Shown one piece after another: positions 26,190-34,222 of a DNA stretch of 64,000 nucleotides. Location of the stretch: NCBI RefSeq assembly GCF_007829955.1, contig NZ_VIWX01000001.1, positions 1,612,001-1,676,000 on the forward strand, in the 5' to 3' direction. Under the pieces are notes generated by a model, which was given only the letters and a program-made list of their open reading frames with translations, was not told where the DNA came from and made no database searches. Within the stretch, counting starts at the first letter, position 1. The number at the start of each line of letters is the position of its first letter. The stretch comes from Saccharopolyspora dendranthemae. GTDB lineage: Bacteria > Actinomycetota > Actinomycetes > Mycobacteriales > Pseudonocardiaceae. The position numbers were made by a program, and so were the translations under genes.

Positions 26190-26220
26190 CGGGGGAAGTT
26201 CCGCCTCGGAGCTTCCCCCG
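26190..26220. terminator. Bidirectional terminator (DUF1876 / response regulator)
   Basis: The arms CGGGGGAAG and CTTCCCCCG are perfect complements, with an inner TCCG/CGGA pair around CCT. It sits between convergent stops at 26180 and 26228. The outer arm shares GGGGAAG with the dispersed TCATGA palindromes but lacks their core. Confidence 0.75.
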
Positions 26221-26227
26221 CACCCGG

Positions 26228-26866
26228 TCAGCGCCGGAGGTATTCGAGGACGGCCATCACCCGGCGGTTGGTGTCGTCGGTCGTGGGCAGGTCGAGCTTG
26301 GTGAAGATCCCGGCGATGTGCTTGCTCACCGCACCCTCGCTGAGGTGCAGGTGTGCCGCGATGGCGGCGTTGGAGCGGCCCTCCGCCATCAGCGAGAGCA
26401 CCTCGTTCTCGCGGTCGGTCAGCCGCTGCAGCGGTGTCGATCGACGGGCGAGCAGCGCGGCGATGACCTCCGGGTCCATCGCGGTCCCGCCCGCCGCGAC
26501 TCGGCGCACGGCGTCGACGAACTGCTCGGCGTTGAACACCCGGTCCTTGAGCAGGTAGCCGATACCACCGCTGCCGTCGGCGAGCAGTTCGCGCGCGTAG
26601 AGCTGCTCGACGTGCTGGGACAACACCAGCACCGGCAGTCCGGGGGACCGCTCGCGCGCGACCAGGGCGGCGCGCAGTCCCTCATCGGTCTGGGTGGGAG
26701 GCAGGCGCACGTCGACGACCGCGATGTCGGGCCGCAGGTCCAGCAGTGCCCGTTCCAGCTCGGGCCCCGTCTCGACGGCGGCGATGATCTCGAAGCCGTG
26801 CGCGGCCAGCAGGGTGCTCAGCCCGTCCCGCAGCAGGAACAGGTCTTCGGCTAGGACAACGCGCAC
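26228..26866 (-). CDS. NarL/LuxR-family response regulator
   Basis: 212-residue transcription regulator. The receiver domain starts VRVVLAEDLFLLRDGLSTLL with the acidic pair, has the phosphoacceptor aspartate in DIAVVDVRLPP (about residue 52) and the conserved lysine in YLLKDRVF. The output domain is a LuxR helix-turn-helix (LTDRENEVLSLMAEGRSNAA, then LHLSEGAVSKHIAGIFTKL). The GTG at 26866 overlaps the kinase stop by 16 bases, so the pair is co-translated. A 22-bp perfect palindrome upstream of the kinase is a good candidate binding site. The signal and target genes are unknown. Confidence 0.92.
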   Translation of the reverse strand: MRVVLAEDLFLLRDGLSTLLAAHGFEIIAAVETGPELERALLDLRPDIAVVDVRLPPTQTDEGLRAALVARERSPGLPVLVLSQHVEQLYARELLADGSGGIGYLLKDRVFNAEQFVDAVRRVAAGGTAMDPEVIAALLARRSTPLQRLTDRENEVLSLMAEGRSNAAIAAHLHLSEGAVSKHIAGIFTKLDLPTTDDTNRRVMAVLEYLRR

Positions 26867-28641
26867 GGGATCTCCACGATCGCTTCGGTAGGCCCGCCGG
26901 GTGGGCTGCTGAGCTGCAAGGTCCCGTCGAAGGTACCGAGCCGCGTGCGGATCCCCCGCAGGCCGCTCCCGCGATCGGGATCCGCGCCTCCCACACCGTC
27001 GTCGACGACGGCGATCCGCAACCGCCCTTCGTGCGCGATGCCGACCCGCACGGTGCCCGCGCGGGCGTGCTTGAGCGCGTTGGTGATCAGCTCGCGGGTG
27101 GTGAAGTAGGCGGCGGCCTCCACCGCCGACGGACAACGACCCGGCAGGTCGCCTTCGACGTCGACGGTCACGTCGAGGTCCAGGGCCAGGGCGCGGATCG
27201 CGTCCACCAGACCGCGCTCGGTGAGCACCGGCGGCCGGATTCCGCGCACCAGCGCGCGCAGTTCGGCGAGCGCGTGCCCGGAGTCGCTCTTGCTCTGGTC
27301 GAGCAGTTCCCGCGCGCGGTCGGGGTCGTGGGCGAGAAGCTGCTCGGCAGCGCCGAGCTTCATGCCCAGAGCCACCAGCCGGGCTTGGGTGCCGTCGTGC
27401 AGGTCGCGCTCGATGCGCCGCAGCTCGACGTCCTCGGCGGCGGTGGCGTCCGCCCGGGTGCGGGAGAGCTCGCCGACGCGCTGCGCGAGTTCGGCGCGCC
27501 TGGTCGGCGACAGCAACCAGTGGGTCCAGCGGCCGTGAGCGCGCAGCAGCCCGGGAGCCGCGGCCAGCACAGCGATGCCGCACGCGAGCCCGAGCGGAAT
27601 ACCGATGAGGGGTGTTTCCGCGAGCCACCGCGCCGGCCCGGACAGCTCCGCCCACGGCGCGCCCGTGCCCAGCAGCAGATCACCGAGGCGGACCCACACC
27701 GAGATCCACGCTCCCCAGCCGAAGACCCAGACCAGCAGGACGGCCGGGGCGAGCAGCAGGGCCGTGATCGGGGCGTCCCCGAGCAGCCACAGCAGGTCCC
27801 GCCAGGTCGCCGGATCGGTCGTGGCGCGCCGGTAGCGGGCGCGCCACAGCGCCGCCGTCGGCGTCCTCTTGAGCGAGCGGCCGACCCGGTAGAGCCCGTC
27901 GCTGGTGGGTTCGGGTTCGACCAGCGGCAGGTACGTCTGCGCCGTCGGCACGCCCGACCAGGAGCCGGCGAGCCCGCGCCCCAGGCCCGCCATCCGCGCG
28001 GCGAGCCCCGCAGCGAGCGGCCAGCCCTGCAGCACGAACAGCACGTGGCTGATCACGAACAGCGCGATCACCAGGACGGCGACCAGCAGGTTCAGCAGCG
28101 ACAACGCGAACAGCACGGCGAGCCGCCACAGATCGCGGAGGCCGCGGACGGTCCACCGCTGCCAGCTTCGTTCGGTTCGCGGGCCGAGCCGGCTGCGCAC
28201 CCAGCGGCCGTGCAGCTCCAGCGGCGCCCGCCCGAACAGCACGACCCCGAGCCCCAGCACCGGACCGATGATCGTGTTGAGCAGGAAGAAGTCGAGATCG
28301 CGTCCGGTCGCGGGATCTTCGCCGATCCACAGGACGCGCTGCAGGTAGCGGACCAGGGTCGGCCGCCGGTAGACGGTGTTGTCGTAGCGGTACCAGCCTT
28401 CGGCGTCGGGCTGGGGTTCCGGCGGTTCGGGCCGGTACGGGTCGTCGACCTGCACGCCGCTCCAGTCCCGGGCCAGCCGCCGGGAGAGGCCGGCGGCGGC
28501 GCGGCACCTGCCGATGAGCCGGCCCGACCCGGGCACACCGATCGAGATCGCGGTCAGTCCCGCGACGTAGCCGGCGAACAGCAGCGGTCCGGCGAGCCCC
28601 AGGAGCAGCAGGCTCGATCCGATCTTCAGTCGTCTTCTCAC
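26851..28641 (-). CDS. Sensor histidine kinase with duplicated membrane sensor module
   Basis: 596 residues from a GTG at 28641. The N-terminal 370 residues contain about six transmembrane segments arranged as two related modules. WSGVQVDDPYRPEPPEPQPD and DPATGRDLDFFLL in the first match WSGVPTAQTYLPLVEPEPTS and DPATWRDLLWLL in the second, the style of the actinobacterial putative-sensor domain. The kinase core has the HisKA_3 phosphohistidine in IERDLHDGTQARLV and the ATPase N box in ELITNALKHARAG, then VVDDGVGGADPDRGSGLRGI. Its stop overlaps the response regulator start. A longer in-frame start at 28731 would run across the palindrome and promoter and is rejected. The stimulus is probably envelope stress, which is inference only. 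Confidence 0.9.
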   Translation of the reverse strand: MRRRLKIGSSLLLLGLAGPLLFAGYVAGLTAISIGVPGSGRLIGRCRAAAGLSRRLARDWSGVQVDDPYRPEPPEPQPDAEGWYRYDNTVYRRPTLVRYLQRVLWIGEDPATGRDLDFFLLNTIIGPVLGLGVVLFGRAPLELHGRWVRSRLGPRTERSWQRWTVRGLRDLWRLAVLFALSLLNLLVAVLVIALFVISHVLFVLQGWPLAAGLAARMAGLGRGLAGSWSGVPTAQTYLPLVEPEPTSDGLYRVGRSLKRTPTAALWRARYRRATTDPATWRDLLWLLGDAPITALLLAPAVLLVWVFGWGAWISVWVRLGDLLLGTGAPWAELSGPARWLAETPLIGIPLGLACGIAVLAAAPGLLRAHGRWTHWLLSPTRRAELAQRVGELSRTRADATAAEDVELRRIERDLHDGTQARLVALGMKLGAAEQLLAHDPDRARELLDQSKSDSGHALAELRALVRGIRPPVLTERGLVDAIRALALDLDVTVDVEGDLPGRCPSAVEAAAYFTTRELITNALKHARAGTVRVGIAHEGRLRIAVVDDGVGGADPDRGSGLRGIRTRLGTFDGTLQLSSPPGGPTEAIVEIPCALS

Positions 28642-28696
28642 GATGTCGAGTCTTTCCGCCGGGGACGGCTCGCACACTGCTGCTGCGTCCCCGACA

Positions 28697-28718
28697 GGGG
28701 TGGAGCTAGCTCCACCCC
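28697..28718. promoter_or_regulatory. 22-bp perfect palindrome, candidate operator
   Basis: Perfect palindrome with half site GGGGTGGAGCT and its mirror AGCTCCACCCC. It is centred about 66 bases before both the kinase start (28641, minus) and the short ORF start (28773, plus). Symmetry and position suggest a dimeric regulator site, most simply the adjacent LuxR-type response regulator. Confidence 0.65.
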
Positions 28719-28772
28719 GAGCGGGAGCCAACCGGATTCCGCCGGACCCGGGCGATTCCTAGCGTCGAGGAC

Positions 28773-29012
28773 ATGAGGTATCAGCGGAACTTCCGCAGAG
28801 CAAGGGCTTTCGCCACGGACCCGGTCGTGCTGCCGGGCGTTGCGGTGCTGCTCGTGCTGTTGCTGCTCGGTGCCGAGCCGGCCACCGTCGTGGCCACGGC
28901 GCTGGCGCTCCCCGCCGTTCACGCGACCTCCGCGAGGACGTCGCGGACCACGCACGCCGCGTGTTCGGCGATCTCCATCGGCAGCCCGGGCCGGACCCGG
29001 ACCCGCAGCTGA
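28773..29012 (+). CDS. Short membrane peptide, possibly a truncated gene
   Basis: 79 residues starting MRYQRNFRRARAFATDPVVL with one strong hydrophobic stretch (PGVAVLLVLLLLGAEPATVV). A -10-like TAGCGT lies seven bases before the ATG, suggesting a leaderless transcript, and the palindromic operator is 55 bases upstream, so the start region looks genuine. After about residue 50 the frame runs antisense into the 3' end of the LysR gene (94-bp overlap) and loses coding character. The best reading is the first part of a two-component target gene whose remainder was deleted when the LysR/EamA pair arrived. Alternatively it is a real micro-membrane protein. Confidence 0.4.
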   Translation: MRYQRNFRRARAFATDPVVLPGVAVLLVLLLLGAEPATVVATALALPAVHATSARTSRTTHAACSAISIGSPGRTRTRS

Positions 29013-29773
29013 GCGGGCTCCAGGCACGGCAGGTCGCGTCGTTCGACCAGACCGACGGGCCGGGACCTGGTGGAGGGCAACAAGGTCACGCCCAGTCCCG
29101 CGCGGGTCGCGGCGAGCACGCCGGAGAGGTCGGCGGCTTCGCAGACCAGGTCCGGTGCCCTGCCCAGCGCGTCCATCGCGTCGATCGCGTGCCTGCGCAG
29201 GACGCACGGCTGGTCGAACACCACCAGCGGCAGCGGCCGGTCCTCGTGCGGCGGCTGCCAGTCCGGGGCGGAGAACCACTCCAGCCGGAACCGACCCGCG
29301 TCGATGCTGCGCGCGCCGACGGTGTCATCGATGAGCAGCGCGATGTCGACGCTGCCGCCGTCGACCGAGTCCACGAGCCGGGCGGTGCGGTCGAGGCGGA
29401 AGCGGATCTCCCGGGCCGGGAACGCGGCACGCAGCCCGGAGGCCAGTTCGGGCAGGAAGCGGTCGGCGGCGTGCTCGGTGGAGCCGAACACCAGCGTCCC
29501 GCGTCCCTCGGCGCCGAGCCTGCGGATCGCGTCGTCGTGCACGTCGAGGATGCGGCGGGCCTCCGCCAGCAGCAGTTCGCCCTCGGCGGTGAACCGGGCC
29601 TGCCTGCCCTCGCGCACCACCAGCTTCCGGTCGGTCACGCGCTCCAGCTTGCGCAGGTGCTGGCTGATCGCCGACTGCGTCAGGTACAGCGCCGCGGCCG
29701 CCCGGTGGAACCCGCCGCAGTCGGCGACGGCCACCAGGCTGCGCAGCGCGACGACGTCGAGCACCGCACTCAT
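28919..29773 (-). CDS. LysR-family transcriptional regulator
   Basis: 284 residues. The N-terminal winged helix-turn-helix is typical (LDVVALRSLVAVADCGGFHR, then AAAALYLTQSAISQHLRKLE), and the rest is a periplasmic-binding-protein-like effector domain (LVFGSTEHAADRFLPELASG; VDIALLIDD). The ATG at 29773 is used; a start ten codons upstream adds unrelated residues. It is divergent from the EamA exporter gene with 92 bp between starts, the classic LysR arrangement, so it most likely controls that exporter in response to its substrate. Its 3' end overlaps the short plus-strand membrane ORF. Confidence 0.92.
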   Translation of the reverse strand: MSAVLDVVALRSLVAVADCGGFHRAAAALYLTQSAISQHLRKLERVTDRKLVVREGRQARFTAEGELLLAEARRILDVHDDAIRRLGAEGRGTLVFGSTEHAADRFLPELASGLRAAFPAREIRFRLDRTARLVDSVDGGSVDIALLIDDTVGARSIDAGRFRLEWFSAPDWQPPHEDRPLPLVVFDQPCVLRRHAIDAMDALGRAPDLVCEAADLSGVLAATRAGLGVTLLPSTRSRPVGLVERRDLPCLEPAQLRVRVRPGLPMEIAEHAACVVRDVLAEVA

Positions 29774-29865
29774 ACCCTTGAGTCTAGACCGATAAGCAAC
29801 CACGATCGATCGCGATCTCTCATCGTCGTTGGACGCAGCGGCGCGCGGGCTGAACGCTCAGGGGC

Positions 29866-30762
29866 ATGCACCAGTCGCGGTCGATCCCGCTCTCGCTCGC
29901 CGCTCCCATCGTCTTCTTCTGGGCCAGCGGATATCCGACCGGAGCGCTCGGAGTCGCCGCCGCACCACCGTTCCTGCTCACCGCGGTGCGCCTGGCGCTG
30001 GCGGCAGCGGTGCTCGCGGTGATCGCGCTGGCCGGCGGCGCGGTGTGGCCGACCGGCCGCGGGCTCGGGCACTGCGCCGCGGCCGGCCTGCTCACGCACG
30101 CGACGCAGTTCGGCGGCTGCTACGGCGGGATGGCCGCCGGGGTGCCCGCGTCGGTGACGGCGCTGGTGATCTCGATGAACCCGGTGCTCACGGCCGCTCT
30201 GGCGGCGGCGCTGCTGCGGGAGAGGCTGAGCAGGTGGCGCCTGCTCGGACTCGGGCTGGGCGTGCTGGCGGTGCTGGTGACCCTCGGCGGTCAGGTCGCG
30301 GCCGAAGGCGAGTGGAACCCGGCGATCCTGCTGACGCTGCTCGGCCTGCTCGGTTTCTCGGCAGGCGGCCTCTACCAGCAGCGCTACTGCGGCGGCATCG
30401 ACATCCGCTCCGGCGCGGCCGCGCAGACCGCCGCTGCGGCCGTGGTGATCGGCGTGATCGCGCTGTTCGAGCACGGCCACGTCACGCACTGGGCGCAAGC
30501 CGGGGCCGCCGTGCTGTGGCTGGTCATCACCGGCTCGGTGCTGGGCGTGAGCTGCTACCTGCGAGCGGTGGCCGTCGGCGGAGCCGCGCGGGCGAGCGCC
30601 CTGTTCAGCGCCGTACCCCCGTTCACCGCAGTGCTCGCGTGGCCCCTGCTCGGCGAAACACCCTCACTCGCAGCGGTTCTCGGCATCGCCCTCGCCACCA
30701 CCGCGTGCGTCCTGGGCACCCGCGCCGAGACCCGCCAACCCACCCTGGCCTCGACGCGCTGA
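29866..30762 (+). CDS. EamA/DMT-family exporter
   Basis: 298-residue inner-membrane transporter of the drug/metabolite superfamily with ten hydrophobic helices in two EamA repeats. The first repeat begins IPLSLAAPIVFFWASGYPTG and includes ALVISMNPVLTAALAAALLR. The second contains LGLLGFSAGGLYQQRY and AVPPFTAVLAWPLLGETPSL, the usual P-x-P and GE motifs. Such proteins often export amino acids or related metabolites; the substrate is unknown. It is controlled most likely by the divergent LysR gene and is followed by the convergent decarboxylase gene. Confidence 0.9.
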   Translation: MHQSRSIPLSLAAPIVFFWASGYPTGALGVAAAPPFLLTAVRLALAAAVLAVIALAGGAVWPTGRGLGHCAAAGLLTHATQFGGCYGGMAAGVPASVTALVISMNPVLTAALAAALLRERLSRWRLLGLGLGVLAVLVTLGGQVAAEGEWNPAILLTLLGLLGFSAGGLYQQRYCGGIDIRSGAAAQTAAAAVVIGVIALFEHGHVTHWAQAGAAVLWLVITGSVLGVSCYLRAVAVGGAARASALFSAVPPFTAVLAWPLLGETPSLAAVLGIALATTACVLGTRAETRQPTLASTR

Positions 30763-30867
30763 CGGAAGACGGCGATCCTCCCGCGCGGTGGACCCGTGGG
30801 CAGTTCCGGTCCGAACCGTCCATGATCGCCCGGTCAATTCGGACCAAAACCGGCCCGCAGCACCCGG

Positions 30868-32313
30868 TCAGCGCACCTGGACGGCCCTCCGGATCCGCTG
30901 CCACGCCGCCTCGACATGCCTGCGCTCGGTCGCCGGGGAGCCGATCGCCAACCGCAGGAGGGTCCGCCCGCCGATCTTGGTGTGGGTGAGGTAGAGGTCG
31001 CCGGAGTCGTTGAGGGCGTTCATCACCCGGTGCGTGCGCTCGTCGGCCTCGGACGCGGACAGCTCCGGGTAGCGCGGTCGGAAGCAGACCAGCGCGAACG
31101 GATGCGGTTCCAGCAGCTCGAAATCCGGGTCCTCGCGCACCCATCCGGCGAACTCCTGTGCCAGCGCGACGGTGCCGCGGATGTGCGCGCGCAGCCCCTC
31201 GGCGCCGTACCAGCGCAACACCGACCACAGCTTCAACGACCGGAACCGGCGGCCGAGCGGGACCTGCCAGTCCCGGTAGTCGATCACCTCGCCGGATTCG
31301 GTGGCCGAGTTGCGCAGGTACTCCGGCAGGATCGACAGGGCCTCGATCATCGGCGCCCGGTCGGCCAGCCACAGCGCGCTGCAGTCGAAGTTGGTCAACA
31401 GCCACTTGTGCGGGTTGGTGCAGTAGGAGTCGGCGAACTCGGCGACCCCGTCGTTGATCCAGCGCAGCTCAGGGCACACCGCCGCAACTCCCGCGTACGC
31501 GGCGTCGACGTGCAACCAGACGTCCCGCTCCCGGCACACCTCGCCGATCTCGCGCACCGGGTCGATCGCGGTGGTCGAGGTGGTGCCGATCGTCGCGCAC
31601 ACCAGGGTCGGCACGGCACCGGCTTCCACGTCCGCGGCGATGAGCTCGTCCAGCCGTCGCGGGTCCATGCCCAGCGTGTCCGGGTCGGTGCCGACCACCC
31701 GCACGTTGTCGGAGCCGATGCCGGCCAGCCGCGCGGCCCGCTCCAGCGAGGAATGGGTGTGCTCCGACGCGTAGAGGGTGTGCCTGCGGCGGATGCCCAG
31801 GCGGGCCACGTCCTCACCGGTCCGCTGCAGCGCCGCGAGGCACGCCACCAGCACCGCGCTGGAGGCCGAGTCCTGGATGACGCCACCACCGGCGGCGTCG
31901 GTGCGGAAGTGCGACGGAAGGCCGAGGAGTGCGACGAGCCAGTCCATCACGGTCGTTTCGAGCTCGGTGCACGCCGGGCTCGTCGCCCACACCATGCCCT
32001 GCACGCCGAGGCCGCTGGAGAGCAGATCGCCGAGGATCGACGGCCCGGTCGAGTTCGACGGGAAGTAGGCGAAGAACTCCGGGTGCTGCCAGTGCGTCAC
32101 GCCCGGCAGCAGGATCTCGTCGAGGTCGCGGAGGACCTGCTCGAAGTCCTCTCCCCGCTCCGGCGGGTGCGCCGGGAGCTTCGCCCGCACCTCGCCCGGC
32201 TCCACCTGCGATCGCACCGGGAACGACTCGATCCCCGCTCGGTAGTCCGCGATCCAGTCCACGACCTGCTTGCCGACCCGCCGGAACTCCTCCGGCGACA
32301 TGTCTCCGCTCAC
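30868..32313 (-). CDS. Pyridoxal-dependent aromatic L-amino acid decarboxylase
   Basis: Group II PLP decarboxylase of 481 residues, expected to convert an aromatic amino acid (Trp, Tyr, Phe or Dopa) to its amine. It shows the family start FRRVGKQVVDWIADYRAGIE, HWQHPEFFAYFPSNSTGPSI, the substrate/PLP region GGGVIQDSASSAVLVACLAA, HVDAAYAGVAAVCPELR and the PLP lysine in TNPHKWLLTNFDCS. The GTG at 32313 is used; an ATG four codons inside is possible but its ribosome site would be too close. It lies 38 bp after cobJ on the same strand but is not a B12 gene. The neighbouring EamA exporter (convergent) could export its product, which is inference. Confidence 0.92.
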   Translation of the reverse strand: MSGDMSPEEFRRVGKQVVDWIADYRAGIESFPVRSQVEPGEVRAKLPAHPPERGEDFEQVLRDLDEILLPGVTHWQHPEFFAYFPSNSTGPSILGDLLSSGLGVQGMVWATSPACTELETTVMDWLVALLGLPSHFRTDAAGGGVIQDSASSAVLVACLAALQRTGEDVARLGIRRRHTLYASEHTHSSLERAARLAGIGSDNVRVVGTDPDTLGMDPRRLDELIAADVEAGAVPTLVCATIGTTSTTAIDPVREIGEVCRERDVWLHVDAAYAGVAAVCPELRWINDGVAEFADSYCTNPHKWLLTNFDCSALWLADRAPMIEALSILPEYLRNSATESGEVIDYRDWQVPLGRRFRSLKLWSVLRWYGAEGLRAHIRGTVALAQEFAGWVREDPDFELLEPHPFALVCFRPRYPELSASEADERTHRVMNALNDSGDLYLTHTKIGGRTLLRLAIGSPATERRHVEAAWQRIRRAVQVR

Positions 32314-32351
32314 GCCGCCAGCCTGCCACCCCGGGCACGGCGAGCCCAGCG

Positions 32352-34109
32352 TCAGCCCGCGTCGTCGGCCATCCAGCGGTGACCGCTCGGGGTCACCATC
32401 CGACGTCCGACCACAGTGGACTGCGAGGAGCCGACGACGACCGTGGTGAGCATGTCCACGTCGGCCGGGTCGAACTCGGTGATCGGAGCGCACCAGACCG
32501 TCTGGTCCGCACGGCTCGCCTGGCGCACCGCGCCCACCGGGGTCGTCGCCGGGCGGTGCTCGGCGAGGACTTCCAGAGCGCGGCCCAGCTGCCAGTGGAG
32601 GTTGCGGGAGCGCGGGTTGTAGAAGCAGACCACCAGGTCGCTCTCGGCGGCCGCCCGGATCCGGCGCTCGATCACCTCCCACGGCGTGTGCAGGTCGGAC
32701 AGGCTGATCAGGGCGTGGTCGTGGCCGAGCGGGGCACCCAGCAACGCCGAGGCCGAGAGCGCCGCCGTGACGCCCGGAACCCCGACGACCTCGATGTCCA
32801 CGTCGGCCTTCTCCAGAGCGGGGCTGGCCATCGCGAACACGCCCGCGTCGCCCGAGCCGATCAGCACGACCGCACGCCCCCGCTCGGCCAGCTCCACCGC
32901 GTCGGCGGCGCGGGCGTCATCGGCCCCCAGCGGCGTGCCGCGCTCCTCGGTGCCGGGCCGCAGCAGGTGCCGGATCTGGTCGAGGTGCCGGTCGAGGCCG
33001 ACGACCACCGATGCGCGGCGCAGCTCGGCGTCGGCGCGCGGCGTGCGCAGATCCGGAGCGCCGGGGCCGAGGCCGACGATGGCCAGCCTGCCGCGCGGCC
33101 GGATGCGCGCGGCGGCCACCGTGACGCCCTCGCCCTTGATCTTGTCCGCGACCAGCTCGACCGGAGCTCCGTAGGCGAGTTCGGCGGCGGCGTGCAGCGC
33201 GGACGCCTCGGCGACGCTGGGCGTCCCGGCCTCGCGGCGCACCACCTCGCTCGGGTTGGGCACGGCGACGCCCGCTAACACCTCGGCCGGGTAGGTCAGC
33301 AGCGACATCTCGTCGCCGCCGTCGCTGGAGTGCCAGAACCCCAGGTCCTGCACCGCGTCGAGGATGCCCGCCTCCTCCGCCTTGACGTCGGCGGTGGCGA
33401 ACGCGCGGATGGCGCGCGGATCCAGCCCCCGCTCGCTGTCGAGCCTGGCGATGGTCTCGGTGACCGCGGTGCGCGAGACTCCGCGCGACGACCCGATCCC
33501 GACGACCAGCGTGCGCGGGATGAGGCGCAGCGTGCGCTCCTCCTGCTCGGTCGGGCGGCGGTCGTCGATCACCACCGTCCACAGCGGACCGACGACCTCG
33601 GTGCCGACGTTGGGCGGCAGCGCAGGCAGCGGGAATCCGTGCGGGTTGACCAGCCCGACCGGGGCGCCGTCGAGGATCGCCGCTCCGCAGGCCGGCAGGT
33701 CCCCGTCGACGGTGGCGTCGAGCTGGTCGACCAGCTCGTCCAGGGCGGTCGTGCCGGTGGTCTCCGGAGCCGTGGTGGTCACCGACGCGCAGTCGAGGAC
33801 GTCGGCGACCTGCTCGGCCAGCGCGTTGGCGGCACCGTCGTGGCCACCGGTCAGCGCGATCGCGAAGCGCTGCGCCTCGTCGACGCTGACGATGCCCGGG
33901 TCGGTGCGCTCGTCCTGCAGCAGCGGAGCGACCAGGCGGATCGTCGCGCCGCTGGCCAGGAAGAAGACGGCCGCGTCGAGGTGGTCCCAGAGGCGCCGCA
34001 CTGCCGGTCCGATCGGGCCGTCGGCGACCAGGGCCTCCGGCCCCAGCCGTCCGGCGAGTTCAGCGGCCGCCCGCCGTCCCGCCGCGGTCACCGCGAACAG
34101 ACCGATCAC
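32352..34109 (-). CDS. cobJ: CbiG-CobJ fusion: precorrin-3B C17-methyltransferase
   Basis: 585 residues joining two cobalamin steps. Residues 1-340 are CbiG-like (MIGLFAVTAAGRRAAAELAG; FFLASGATIRLVAPLLQDER; VGIGSSRGVSRTAVTETIAR; VAEASALHAAAELAYGAPVE). Residues 345-585 are a tetrapyrrole methylase of CobJ type (LAIVGLGPGAPDLRTPRADA; VVLIGSGDAGVFAMASPALE; CFYNPRSRNLHWQLGRALEV). CobJ contracts the corrin ring at C17; CbiG opens the delta-lactone in the anaerobic route. The fusion is common in actinobacteria, although the neighbouring chelatase suggests oxygen-route genes. It lies 113 bp downstream of cobL. Confidence 0.93.
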   Translation of the reverse strand: MIGLFAVTAAGRRAAAELAGRLGPEALVADGPIGPAVRRLWDHLDAAVFFLASGATIRLVAPLLQDERTDPGIVSVDEAQRFAIALTGGHDGAANALAEQVADVLDCASVTTTAPETTGTTALDELVDQLDATVDGDLPACGAAILDGAPVGLVNPHGFPLPALPPNVGTEVVGPLWTVVIDDRRPTEQEERTLRLIPRTLVVGIGSSRGVSRTAVTETIARLDSERGLDPRAIRAFATADVKAEEAGILDAVQDLGFWHSSDGGDEMSLLTYPAEVLAGVAVPNPSEVVRREAGTPSVAEASALHAAAELAYGAPVELVADKIKGEGVTVAAARIRPRGRLAIVGLGPGAPDLRTPRADAELRRASVVVGLDRHLDQIRHLLRPGTEERGTPLGADDARAADAVELAERGRAVVLIGSGDAGVFAMASPALEKADVDIEVVGVPGVTAALSASALLGAPLGHDHALISLSDLHTPWEVIERRIRAAAESDLVVCFYNPRSRNLHWQLGRALEVLAEHRPATTPVGAVRQASRADQTVWCAPITEFDPADVDMLTTVVVGSSQSTVVGRRMVTPSGHRWMADDAG

Positions 34110-34222
34110 TGCTTCTCCCCCCGCTCGTCGTCACCTGCCCGGTTCCGGTGACACCCTAGGGCACGTCCGAGCGAGCCGGTCCCGGCGCGCGATCGGCCCG
34201 GCCGACCTCGCACTGGGCGAGA

